A DNA stretch of 64,000 nucleotides from NCBI GenBank assembly GCA_002914805.1, contig JXTB01000016.1:41014-105013 (forward strand). Direction: 5' to 3'. This stretch comes from Parasponia andersonii (taxonomy: Eukaryota; Streptophyta; Magnoliopsida; Rosales; Cannabaceae). The notes under the pieces are model-generated. The model searched no databases. It worked only from the letters and a program-made list of their open reading frames with translations, and had not been told where the DNA came from. Shown in pieces: positions 24,201 through 36,350 of the stretch. Each line of letters opens with the position of its first letter. Position 1 is the stretch's first letter. A program made the translations under genes and the position numbers.

Positions 24201-27200
24201 GTTTGATTCTTGCTAAAAATTAACTTTTCACATTGGCTTGTAGGTGGGACTTCTGTTTCTACAAGGGCAGTGTGGTTGAGCACCTTGATGGTCATACTGA
24301 TATTATTCACAAGCAATTGTATAGTGATTGGTTACCATGGTCAGTCCCACGGTTTAATGTTTATACCATAATTTTTTAAGGCATTCAGTTTAGAGTCTTC
24401 TCTAGTGAGAGTAGCTCTTCTCATAAGTCATTACTTCTCGTATTTTTAGGGGAATGCAACGGAGAGATCTGTTAGTGCGACGTTATTGGAGACGGGAAGA
24501 TGATGGGACATATGGTATATTATTTTTGAGGAAGTATTTGCGAAGTATAGTTTGATCAGACCTTATTGACTCATAAATTTACTTCTCTGGGTTTGTCCTG
24601 TCACAGTTATTCTCTATCATTCTGTCTCTCACAAGAAGTGTCTCCCTCAAAAGGGCCATGTCCGTGCCTGCCTTAAAAGTAATGTATGCTTAAAATTTGA
24701 AGTTTACAATAAAATTTCTGGATATTATTGTTTTTCTAGTCGCCTTATGTTTTCTTATTACAAGTGGTGTAGTACGTAGTAATGTTGGTTTTACTGATTG
24801 TGATGCAGTGGTGATTAACAAGAGTGAACATTTTATATCTGTTTGATGTTATTGTCCTTTATTTTATGCTTGTATTCACATGGTATAATGTCTCTTTTGC
24901 AGGTGGAGGATATGTTATATCACCAGTAAACCAAGGGAAACAATCAGTTGTGAAGCACATGCTTGCTATTGATTGGAAATTCTGGAAATCGTATGTACGG
25001 ACTTCTTCAGCTAGATCCATAACCATCCGAATGCTTGGGAGAGTTGCTGGTAGTCTTCAGCTATTGAGAATTTTATATCAAAGTGTAACTGCAATTGTCC
25101 CATTTCTCGTGAGATTTATTTAGTGAATTGAAAATTTATTTTCCACTCTTTATATTTGCAAATCATAGCATTGCGGGAGTTATTTAGAGCAAAACAAGGA
25201 CATTCGTCATCTGAATTTTCATCTGGAGAGTTGACAAGGAATATTGGCTCGTGTCAAAATGAGGTAGACAGCAGGTTTGATGTTCAAACGATGACCAAGG
25301 ATGGAAGCAATAAGGGAACTATGACTGAAGAAGTAGACAAAACACCATCAGAACACGGTAGCTTTGTTAGCTTCAATGATGCTGCGGATGAATTTTTTGA
25401 CGTCCCAGAACCCTCAGATTTTAATCAATCAGAAACTGACTGGGCACCTGATTTTGTTCCAGAGATGCATTCGCAGGTAGTAGTTATAGATGCTCTTTGT
25501 TTACGATTACTAGAGAGTGGGTTTAGAGTTGGGATTAAAGAATCTTGAATAACCAAATAAGATGATCCATGCATATACAAGTAAGCTTGCATGTAATGAA
25601 CTGAAAGTGTTCCAAGTAAAAAGGAAAAAATATTAAATCATACTGAGAGGCTGAAATGATGTTTTTTGGGGCCAAGACTAATTATGTGGTAATTAGTCAA
25701 ATGTTTGCTCCTTTTTGTTGTTTTGAAAGATAGTTTATGTTGCACTAGAATGTAATTGGTTAGTAAGTGGTTTAGTGCATGGATGAGGATGATCTTTCCC
25801 TCATTCCTACAACTGTTCCTCCTTGCAGCCATCCTTTTCAGTTTGCACATTGATTGTGCATGTGCTACCCAGGATACAACTGTGATTGTGTTTGTAGTGT
25901 AATTCTTGAAGCTGGTTTCACATGAAATTATCATGTGTATGCATCCTTTGAAATGGTTATTTCTTCACAGAACTTGTCATTGATTCTTAAATCCCAGGAG
26001 GGGCTAATGCATTTGGGTTTTTTCATGCTGCTTGGTTCTCTGTCAGGTTGCCTCTGGTCTTTAGTTTTTCCATGACATATTTGCATTGTACATGATTGCT
26101 TTAGTAGAATTCTCAGCCCATTTCCATGGATCAAGGAAATTAAAAGCATAGACCTTTTACTAATTACTAAAACTCACTTTTGAGTCTATGTTGCGAAGGA
26201 ACCCTTTTAGAAATTACATTAATACCTGTTTCTTTTATTTTTTTCTCATGTGGCTTCTATGACATTGAGAGTTGCAGGATGCACGTCACCCAAAGTTATC
26301 GACTGCTGCTGTATTTGTGAAAAAATTGCATGATCTTGCAGGTCTGTATCCTCGGTCAATAGTGAGCTTAACATTTCAGTGCCATGTTAATGGTCATCAA
26401 TATCGTAGTTATCAATGTGTATGGTACTAGTGATAGTTAGATTTCACATGCTACAGTTCAGAAGAGGGGCTATGTGGACTTACAGGAGATGGCAATGGAA
26501 GACAGCATACCGTGCTGTTATGGGTCAACTCTTCCAAAAGATCCAACTTGTAATTTTCCTTGCAGTTGGACAACAACAGATCCCTCTACTTTTCTAATTC
26601 GCGGAAAAAGTTATTTGGAAGACCGTCAGAAGGTAAGAACTGGAAGAGTTTAACAGTAACTGTCATACAGCAGGAAAGTCTCAAGATAATTCTGTTTGTG
26701 TATTTTATGTTCATCACAATCGGATTTTTGCAGTAAAAGTTTTTCTTTTTTCTTTTGGACTGTAATGGATATTTAGAAAGTGAAAGTGATGTTAAGTTTC
26801 TCAAATGATGATTACTAATCAAAGTGTACATACAATTTGTGCTGCTAATGAATCTTATATGTACGGTATCACAGCTCTTATTTTTATTTTGTTCCTCCTG
26901 AATATTTCAGTTCATATTTGTTTTATACATATGCTTTTCATTTTCTAGGTTAAGGCGAAGGGCACCTTAATGCAAATGGTTGCTGCTGATTGGCTAAGAT
27001 CTGACAAGCGTGAAGACGATCTTGGAGGCCGTCCTGATAGCATTGTTCAGGTATTTCCTGTTTTATAGTTGCGAGTTTAAATGCCATTCTCAGCATGCAT
27101 TTTATCATGCAAACTTTGCATACACTTGAACAATAATATTTTAAATCTTACAAATATTCTCCTGCAGAAATACGCTGCACAAGGTGGGCCAGAATTCTTC

Positions 27201-29151
27201 TTCATTGTGAACATACAGGTATATCCTGTCCCTTTTTTGTTTGTATTACTCTTAATGCTTCTTTTCATTCTAGTGATACTCTTGAGTTTTTTTTACTATG
27301 CATCAGGTCCCAGGTTCAACGACTTACAGCTTAGCACTTTACTATATGATGAATACTCGATTAGAAGATGCACCTTTGCTAGAGAGCTTTGTCAAGGGAG
27401 ATGATGCATATAGAAATTCGAGGTTCAAGCTCATACCATACATATCCAAGGTTGGTACATGTTATGATTGTTGTCGTCCGGCAGGATTAGAGTGAAAGGT
27501 CTGAGTTGTATGAAATTACCGTGTCAGTTATCATTTCTTGTTAAAATTAAACAGTACGAGTAATATCACCTCGGAAAGAAGCATGCAGCTCTTTACAGAT
27601 GCCTTCAAGATTTGGAATTCACATCTGATTGACGAAATTTACTCTATTTGGACCCTGCTCTCTCGCATGCACAATCTCATAGAGAGTTACTTTTCTGGAA
27701 TCAGCAATACTAGTTCAGTACCACTTACCTCGATGATGTGCCAATTTATTGAATAGGAAATATCTTTTAAAAGAAATTTAATATTTTTAGACTGACAACT
27801 GAGCAGGCAGAGAAGCACACTCCAGAACGTGTTGTTTCAATGCTTAGTTAAAAGTCTGTATGGATTTCTTTTGTATAATGTTCTTGGTGTATCAGCAAGA
27901 AAAATATCTGGATAGAAAATTCAGGGAAGGTAAACCATTGAATTCTCTATACAGTCAAAAGATGATATTTCTAAGAAATAGGAAGCTGCTTATAAATTTG
28001 GTCTTTGAGCATTGTTGGCTCCTTTTTTTAGGGGTAAGTTTTATGTCCTGCTTGGTCATTCTGTTATTTTCTTATTTATTAAATCTGCTCCTGTTAACTC
28101 CATGTCTCTTTCATGCTATGTGCGTGGTAACAAGTTTGAAACTGTTTTCCAGGGTTCATGGATTGTTAAGCAAAGTGTGGGAAAGAAGGCATGTCTCATT
28201 GGTCAAGCGCTTGAAATAAACTATTTTCATGGGAAAAACTACTTGGAGGTATATTTTCAGAAATATCCACTTTTCGTATTTACGTATTTTCATGTAATGA
28301 GATTCTTCCCACAATAATTTTTTATTTTTAAATGCATTTATGTTTCTATGAATTGTTACTTTGGACTATACGGATGATGCATATAATTCCCTTGTATACA
28401 TGTGCTTCACTTCGCTTGTACAACATCACTTGCATTAATAAGCTTTAAGATTGATTGATCTATTAGTTTTTTTTTGGCTATATTGGTGGTAGTAAATTGA
28501 TTAATATTCTATTGGTGCCATAATGATAGATGTAGAACAAATATACTGAAAAAGAGACATGTAAAATTAATAGGAATAGAAGTGGAGTTTGGAGCAGTGT
28601 GTTATCATGATGTCATGAAATGACTTGGAGATATGCGACCCACTTCTGTATATATAGAACTGTAACAGTCTGATAAAATAGACCTGTAAAACGTTATTCT
28701 GTTATTTGATCCGTTCTAATCCTGAAATACATGGCTAAATTCAGCTTGGCATTGATATTGGGTCGTCGACGGTTGCAAGGGGTGTGGTTAGTCTTGTTCT
28801 CGGGTACCTTAATAATCTGGTTATCGAGATGGCATTTCTTGTACAGGTAGAACAACTATCAATTTTTCACCATGACGGTATCTGGTTTGTTCACTAATTA
28901 GTAATCATCTTAAGAAACATGAATTTCCTTGTTCAATTTAAAGTCAGAAACAAGCATGTAATTTCTTAACTACACTCGTATAAAACCGCCTGTTCTTGAA
29001 ATTGTTTAGTGTTTGATACTTTTCCATGTCTATAATGTCAATGTTTTCTTTGTCTCAGGCTAACACAACTGAGGAGCTCCCGGAGTATCTTCTTGGGACC
29101 TGTCGCCTTAATCATCTCGACGCATCTAAGTCAGTTCTAGCAAAGCAATGA
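21295..29151 (+). CDS. EDR2-like protein: PH, START and DUF1336 domains
   Basis: 21 coding exons with GT-AG junctions give 733 aa: 21295-21447, 22184-22258, 22376-22429, 22586-22651, 22727-22788, 23017-23147, 23249-23295, 23439-23536, 24244-24339, 24450-24514, 24607-24678, 24903-25049, 25169-25476, 26278-26341, 26457-26632, 26949-27050, 27168-27218, 27307-27450, 28153-28248, 28745-28846, 29059-29151. All phases join without a stop. A PH domain covers about residues 8-116 (EGWLYLIRSN, SRKRYFVLEG, final W-I helix), followed by a START lipid-binding domain at about 178-360 and an EDR2 C-terminal DUF1336 domain at about 498-725 (GKSYLEDRQKV, GPEFFFIVNIQVPG, EINYFHG). An acidic, Ser-rich linker lies between them. 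Arabidopsis EDR2 is a negative regulator of salicylate-dependent defence and cell death acting at membranes. The MGSSQNEGRMEGW start resembles the divergent paralogue group rather than EDR2 itself, so the exact role is inferred. Confidence 0.93.
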
Positions 29152-29503
29152 CCATATCCCAACTTAAAGTAAAAGATAATTAATACCCCAATTCATCATA
29201 CTCATTGAAAGAATGATTTATCAATGATATATCCCTCAATTCAAGTATACTTGTCAGACTCACCCCTAAACCTTCGGGGGGTCAAATATAGATGGACACG
29301 AAAGGTTATGGCAGGATGGATATCTGTCCTCGGCAACCATTACTTGGAACAGTAAGAAAGTCATTCTTTTATTCAAATTGAAATTGGAAGTCAATTCATG
29401 GTGGTTGTAGATATCATTAGGATGGACAATCAACACTTGTAAAGATGGCATTTCCAAGTAGTATTTATTTATTTTTTTTTTCAAACTGCCTTTTTCTTTC
29501 CTA

Positions 29504-29509
<6 letters not shown>
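29152..29509. other. 3' flank of the EDR2-like gene
   Basis: Presumed 3' UTR and spacer. AT-rich, with no ORF of note. The LINE poly(A) tail, seen as a T run, begins at 29510. Confidence 0.5.
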
Positions 29510-29536
<27 letters not shown>

Positions 29537-31100
29537 TTGGTTGAAGTCGGGGTGGGGTGGGGCGAATCAAATCAAATCGTCATAGCGATAAAATTAGGAA
29601 TTTCCCTTTGAGAAATAAAGTTACAAGAACTAACACCGTCAAGAAGAAGAAGAAGAAGAGAGTATCACCAACCAACCATGAAATAATCAGAAGACCAGCC
29701 ATCAGCATCTAGAATTAGCCTGAATAGCTCAAAATGTTTGGCCAGAAGAAGACCCTCTAGGATTGCAATATGCAGTAACTCGGGGATCATAGAAACCATT
29801 CAACTTTTTTGACAAACAACTCGCTGCCAATCTCGAATTACAGGAGCGCCTAAACCAACACCCCCCCAAGAGAATGCTGCACAGCACCGTCTACATTTAA
29901 TTTAAGAAGAAGTCTCAAATCTGGACACTTCCCAGCTCTTTCTCTCAGGTCTAGCAACAGGAACAAAATCATCAATACTAAAAGTTGTCATGCTTAAACA
30001 TTATTCCTCTCTCTTCAAAGTAGCCATAACCCATTACAAAAGGCTTCGAAGTAATCCTTCCTGAGAAGTGTGAACATACCAATAATCAAACGGTCAATGT
30101 GCCGATGATAGAATATGGTGATCGTTAGTCACCACAGACTGAGTTCCCAGTAAGCTTCAATGAAACTACAAAAGAACAAAAGTATGCAAAGCATCTTCAC
30201 ACTCCATTCCACACCTCTCCCCACGTCCAATGACAGCAGATCCCTCGGTGAGTAAGGTTAGCCATTGTAGGGATGACATTATAGAAGACTCAAACCACAT
30301 GGAATATGCAATCTCCACTAACCAGTCCACCAACCCTTCTCACTACTTGCACAAGAAGAGCTTTCCACACGGTTGGACTCCATAATAAGCTTATAACCCG
30401 ATTTCACAGAATACTTCCCTCTATTATCAAAATGCCACATCAGTCTATTATTATGTACTGTACAAGTACAACCCATAGTAATACTAAGAATGCAAGTACA
30501 GTCTACGTTCCAAACCACTTGCTTGACAAACTCAAAATTCTAACTTCTTGGTTGCTCCAAAATTAAATCTTTAACAAACCAATCTACGTGTGTACCATTA
30601 CTTGAGTAATAGGTTTGAAGGTTGAAGGTCTAGGCAGCCACGGATCCTTAAAAGACATTAACCACCATTAAGAAGGGTTGGAACCCACCGAGGCATCCAT
30701 GAAGTAACAGTTAGGAAACTACTTTTGCATTTAATACCTTAGAAACAAGAGAACTACAATAATTTATCAGTCACCAACCTTGTTCAGCTAACAAGGCTTG
30801 ATTAAAAAGCCTTCAAGATCTCTAAAGCTCGTGCCACCCTCCTTTTTAGGAAGACTAAGTTAACTCCCAACTCTTCCAATGCATTTTCCTCCTATCATCC
30901 ACACCACCCCCACAAAAATTTGGCCACCATAGGTTCGAGATCATTACAAATAAATCTCGATAGACCAAAAACACCCATTTTGTATCTGGGAATGGCCATG
31001 GCAACCGCCTTAGTAAGGGCTTCTTTGCCACCAATACAGAACAACTTACTCTTCTAAAGTAGTGAAGAACAACTTACTCTTCTACTGCCATGTAACTCAT
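29510..31100 (-). mobile_element. LINE relic, minus strand, with poly(A) tail
   Basis: A near-pure T run at 29510-29538 marks the poly(A) tail of a minus-strand element. On the minus strand the zinc-binding RT region is visible at 30318-30518 (WHFDNRGKYSVKSGYKL, the plant LINE D-x-L-x-W pattern). Further upstream (about 30790-30850) is a GGTSFRDLEGF block, and near 30880-30930 an AKFLWGW block with a conserved tryptophan pair. Frameshifts and stops are frequent. The 5' side is truncated within RT. Near the 5' edge, 31043-31085 holds a short duplication of GAACAACTTACTCTTCTA. This is a different family from the plus-strand LINE at 15430-19449. Confidence 0.8.
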
Positions 31101-32082
31101 GTTTCACTACTTAACAAGGAAATAGGAGAGAGGACATACCCCGAAATTCACAAAATTTTGAAAAAATTTCGGGAAATATCAGAAAAATCTCGGTAAAAAA
31201 TATCGATATTAGTAATTTCTAGTGTAATTTTAATAAAATTTCTGGAAGTTTCAAAGAAACTTTGGGTTTCAGAAAAGTTTCAAAGAAATTTCAGACTATG
31301 AATAAAAAAATCAATAATTTTTTTTCTTTTTTTTTTCAGCAAATTTGAATAGTATAATAGTTTTACAACTTTTTACACATCTTACACACTTGATTTAATA
31401 TATTTAAAAATATAAAGGTTTCAATAACTTTTGTTTTCTTATTTCTAATAATTAAATTGATTTTTTTGCGATATGATTATTGGATATAAGAAACTAAATT
31501 GGTTTATAATAACTAAATTAATTTCTCAGTTTTTTATTATCAAAATATTTTAAAAAATGCAATTGAATGTCATTCGAAAAAATAACTATTTTGGAAATAT
31601 CGTATAGCAATATAGTTATTAAGAATTCAATAACATTACAATTCAATGTTGATAATTATGATTAAGAATTTGTAATATCATTATAGTAATAAAATAACAG
31701 TATTCTTAAGTATATATCCTCTTCATATAACTGTATAATGATTGATTTAAATAAAATGATCAAAATAATATAGGTTTTAATAATAGGAAAATATAATATG
31801 GGATGATGTAATATCAATTCACTAAGAAATTATACGAAAATAAAAGTATTGAAAGGAATAAGAGTTTATGGACTTTATACAGTTATAATTTCCGCTGATT
31901 CATGGTGTTCCAAGGATTGACAACGAATGATGCATATATTTGCAATAAGGCGTGAAGTTGACATCCAATGTGATCTTCGTAACCTTGATTTGCTATTATT
32001 GGACATCATGCTGATGATAACGTGCTATAAAACCAAAACAAAATTATAACGAAATTGTATAAACTAAATAGAAGAGAAAAAC

Positions 32083-32126
<44 letters not shown>

Positions 32127-33090
32127 AATCTTCTTGTTGTTTCTTTTTCTTTCTTTCTTATATATTTACTTTATGGTCGTAGGATACAACTAATAAAGGA
32201 ATACAAATCATGCCACGTAAATTAGGGAATCAATCAATCCATAATCAATTAGAGACTGATAATTATCTAAAATCAAATAATTAATTACAAGTCTCAAATA
32301 GATGTTCACTCTATAATATTTATCAACCTTATCTTTTTCCATCAAATTTTTGACTAATTCTTTTTTTTTTTTTTGAATGACATTAATACTATTAAGATAC
32401 TGATATTCAAACAAACTTTTATTGATTTCTTTAAATAAGAATAACCTAAAGTTTATTACCAAAGACATTATCAAAAATTTTCTATAATCTGAGAAAAAAA
32501 AAAGTGTGATTTTTTTATGAATAAAAAATTAATTAGGTAATAACTAATAAGGAATGTTTGGTAATAAGTTTTAAACACATGCAAGGATATTTTAGATATT
32601 TCACACTTCAAGTTGTATATTTTTTCATATTTTTAAAAATAAAGATATTTATAATAAGAAATAATTAAACGTAGTATTTACCCATAATAGAAAGGGTGTT
32701 TTTGGACTATATATCCCAAAATTTAAAAACAGTGTAATAATGATTATTGACCATAGATCGTAAAACGAAAGACAATTTTTTTCATGTGCATTGTGATCAA
32801 AATTTAAGGACCGATTCAAGTGATTAATGTTAAAGGATTGTTAATATAATCAAACGATTTTCAAAAATACCAAATGCTTGCGGGCAACCAAACAATTGCT
32901 TGAACATGATTGAGCACCATGTAATGTTGTGTAACAAAGAGTATTGACGAATGAAGTATTTTCTTCATATTCTTACGTGGGTTAAGAATCAAATTAATAA
33001 CTAGTAACTAGTAAGTAAACGTATACGAATCCTTGAGTTCTATTTCACTAATTAATCCCTTTTGAGGTGCTAATTTTAAAACAATGAGGT
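31101..33090. other. Intergenic, no gene seen
   Basis: AT-rich. Positions 31141-31300 are unusually rich in GAAATTTC/TTTCGG-like words, suggesting a degraded repeat. A (GA)n run is at 32097-32124. The minus frame at 32208-32474 is Lys/Asn/Ile/Leu-rich and shows no motif. Confidence 0.55.
32097..32124. repeat. (GA)n microsatellite
   Basis: Fourteen uninterrupted GA units. Confidence 0.95.
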
Positions 33091-33094
33091 ACAT

Positions 33095-33835
33095 TCAGGT
33101 GTGTTTCATCAGGTGGAATGAATCTTGGAATAAGAATTCTAGCAAAAAAGTTCATTCCACCGTTTGGTTTAAAAAATGCGTGGAATAAGAAATATATTGG
33201 AAATTAAATTCTACTAATTGATCGACTTGTGTTTACATTGCTTTTGCTGAAGAATTTTCTTTCCATTAGTTAGTTAATTATTAAATAAAATATTTTTTCT
33301 TTTTTACTCATCAAATTCATTATTTAGTGCGTATATGTATTTAAGAATTTTAATAGTAAAATTTATTATTTTTTTACTCACAAATAGTAATATTTATTTT
33401 TGTAGAATATCAATATGTAAGTTTATTTCTATTATCTTCTAATTTACAATTTTTTTTCTTAAATTTATAATATTCAGTTACTTGCAAGCCTTTATAAAAA
33501 AGGCCAAAGTGAAAGTAAATTTTGGTATTATATTTTATATTTATAATATTATTTTGTTAAATAAAATATTGATCTATTAATTTAAATGTTATTTTTTTTT
33601 TATAGAATGAAATAATACATATAATTAATCAACTAAATATTTAATACTTACATTATATGTAAGATTTAAAAAATAAGAATATTATTCTAACGGATAACCA
33701 AACATAATAATTTTTATTTCACAAATAATTTTAAATTTCACTTAAATAATAAAATATCATTCATATTTCTATTCTAATTCAATTCTATTATAATTTCTGT
33801 TATAATTTCAATTTCATTCTACCAATCAAATATAA
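33095..33835. mobile_element. Possible MITE with degenerate inverted ends
   Basis: The left edge (GTTTCATCAGGTGGAATGAA, about 33103) resembles the reverse complement of the right edge (TTCATTCTACCAATCAAAT, about 33812-33830) with one gap and several mismatches. The TTTGGTTGG-AATGGAAT style of terminus is common in plant MITEs. The interior is non-coding and AT-rich. Target duplication is unclear. Confidence 0.4.
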
Positions 33836-34415
33836 CTTCTGTGGGGTCGTATAATGTATCTTTTATCAAAATTGACTACTATTATTAGTTATCATGAGAT
33901 TCCAATATGATGGAGATCATAAGGGACTATCACCAATAAATGATCATTCTAATAAATTCAAAATAAATGTGCAAAACACGGAAAACAGTCCAGTCGTGGG
34001 TGTGGGCTCCACTGTAGGAACAAATGAAATGTTTTGGCACTCATGAAAGTTTAAATTGGTATATATAGAATAGTATAGTACATTTGCAATATTACCAATA
34101 GATTACTCTTTGAGAGGACAACCAAAAGAGAAAAAGAGAAAAAAATAAAAAAATAAAAGATAAAAATCAGTAGTGGAGCAACTTATCTCCAGGACCACAA
34201 GAGGCCCTGTGAGCTATGTCGCGCACTATAACAATTTTTTATTAGGAAAGAGAGAAGATTAGGGCCAAAACTGCCTTTTGGGGTTCATGGTAATTGCATG
34301 ATTTAACGTAATTTCAACGTCACGTTCACCCATACTATTGACTAACCAGTCATCGGAACCTGAAAGCCTCCATTGCCATTCCCAAGCTAGCTCCGGTCCC
34401 TCTTCTCCATATAAT

Positions 34416-34448
<33 letters not shown>

Positions 34449-35850
34449 TTGAAATATTTCATTTGCGCAGTGACTCAAGTTGAGCTCGGACTCTGCAAGA
34501 GAGGACAGTGAAATTTACATGTATGTCGGGGGCTTAATTTATCTCTCGTTCGTACGTGGTACTTGCTACATTTTAGCTTGAATATAAGTTCAAATTATTA
34601 CTTTTTTTTTTTTTTTTTTTATTGATGAAAGTATAACTTCGTTCTACATATGAGGGCTGCAATATGAGACTGCTTTTACACTGATTTATTCGAGCTTTGT
34701 AAAATTAAAAATAGTATACTACAGTGTAATATTACATGCAACTTTTTAAAAACCCTCATATTTAAGAATATATAAGAATATAAGTCATTAAAATTTGGAA
34801 CTTCCAAGGAGTGAATAGAATCATAATTAGACGTGTCTCTACCATATTAAGGAAGCAACCATATTGATAGGCAAATATAGAAATATACAAAGGTAAGGTA
34901 AAGAGAAATAAATGGTGACCAACATAGTTATTCCTTTTAGATATGACTATAAGAGTTCTAATCTTATTTAAAAATGTTCTCGAAAACCCTATTAACAATA
35001 AAATGAGTCATATAAACTTCATCCGAACAATTAGTAAAAATAATACTTTAAAAATAAAAAACGAAATATTAAATTGACCGATAAATACCCTCGCATTTAA
35101 GATTTCCAAAACAATCACTTAAATTCAAATGATTTCCAAAACAACCACTTATATTCAAATCTGCATCCTCCAGTCATCGAAATAGTCACGTTACTCACCT
35201 ATTCGGAGGTATATACAAAGGTCTCTTTATGAATAAAGACTAACTCAATTAGGAATAATAGATTTTTACGCTTATTTCTGGTGTGATTCGAATCTAGAAC
35301 TAAAATAATAGATAATGAAAACTCTTACCACTTGAACCAACCCATTTTGTCTTAAAAAAACTACGTATTAAATACATTTAAATCATACTTTTTGACGTTG
35401 GCTAACAGTTAAAAATTTGAAAATTTGGTTGCTCGGGGTGTGACAAAAAGTAGCTTTGTAGACTGCAAAAAACCAAATTCCAAGTGTGTTTCTTTGTTTT
35501 AACCTCCACGAGACATTGGTTTACCATTTTGCCCCTCGAACACAAAAATGAAAGTGTGGCAATTTCCAACTAACTCCTCAACCTCTTTTTATATCTACCC
35601 GCCACTTACAGAACGTCAACGTCGTCGTTTTTATGACTCCCAAATCTCCAATCAAAACAAGCCAGAATTTAGGGGAAGTGTCCTGACCTCTCCCTCCTAC
35701 TGCCGTTTTCCCGGAAAATCAAAATCAACCCAACCCAGAATCTTTCTGCCATTAAAATAGGCCTGGGCCTGTTTGGTTGCTCAGAAAATTTCTTTTTTGG
35801 GAGAGAAAAAAAAAAAGAAAAAAATTGGGTGGGGGCTCTCCCCCATTCGG
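33836..35850. other. Intergenic and TPST promoter region
   Basis: AT-rich, with a (TA)n run at about 34416-34441 and a T run at 34601-34620. From about 35480 the base composition becomes less AT-rich, as expected near a plant promoter. No convincing TATA box was singled out. The plus frame at 35548-35760 has no recognised motif and probably lies in promoter or leader. Confidence 0.5.
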
Positions 35851-35935
35851 GATCTCCGGAAGGTTCTGAAAGGTGGGGCCCTCATTGATCGTGCCGAGTG
35901 AATTTGTGAGCACGAGATCCCAATAATCGATACAG

Positions 35936-36335
35936 GTATCGCCCCTTTTCAATTTTGTTTCAGCCCTTTTGAATTTTTTGGGTTTTTTTTTTGGGTTGGA
36001 GTGTTATTGCAGTTGCAGCTTTGTATATTCTTTTCTGGTGCGTCTCTTTCGGATAATTGACATGGTATTGTTGATTCGACACACCCATTTTAGCTTTTCC
36101 TGCTTCAGTTTTGACTTTTTTGATAATAGCTTCGTTTTTCTTAATGCTGAAAATGATTTTTTTTTTTTTTTGGCATTTTTTTGGGAGAGAGAGAGGCGCT
36201 TTGTCTCATTATTTCAAGTTATTATTTTGAAGGTTTTTTCCTTTTTTTTTTTAAAAAAATTTTCATTTGTGGGATTTCATTTATTTTCATTGTTTTTTGT
36301 TAATAATCCTAATATCTATTTTCTATTAATGTTAG
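35936..36335 (+). other. Probable 5' UTR intron of the TPST gene
   Basis: A leader-like segment ends ATACAG|GTATCG (donor at 35936) and a T-rich stretch ends GTTAG|TGAGG (acceptor at 36334-36335), 15 bases before the start codon at 36351. The interior is T-rich, as plant introns are. It is inferred from splice signals only. Confidence 0.5.
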
Positions 36336-36350
36336 TGAGGAATATCGTCC

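Noticed and set aside
27538-27756. 72-codon plus frame inside the EDR2-like gene
   Set aside because: It lies in the intron between exons 18 and 19, and the flanking exons join perfectly without it.
32208-32474. 88-codon minus frame
   Set aside because: Composition (Ile, Leu, Asn, Lys, Tyr) is that of random AT-rich DNA; no motif or gene context.
35548-35952. Frames on both strands just upstream of TPST
   Set aside because: They lie in the probable promoter and leader of TPST and show no motif.
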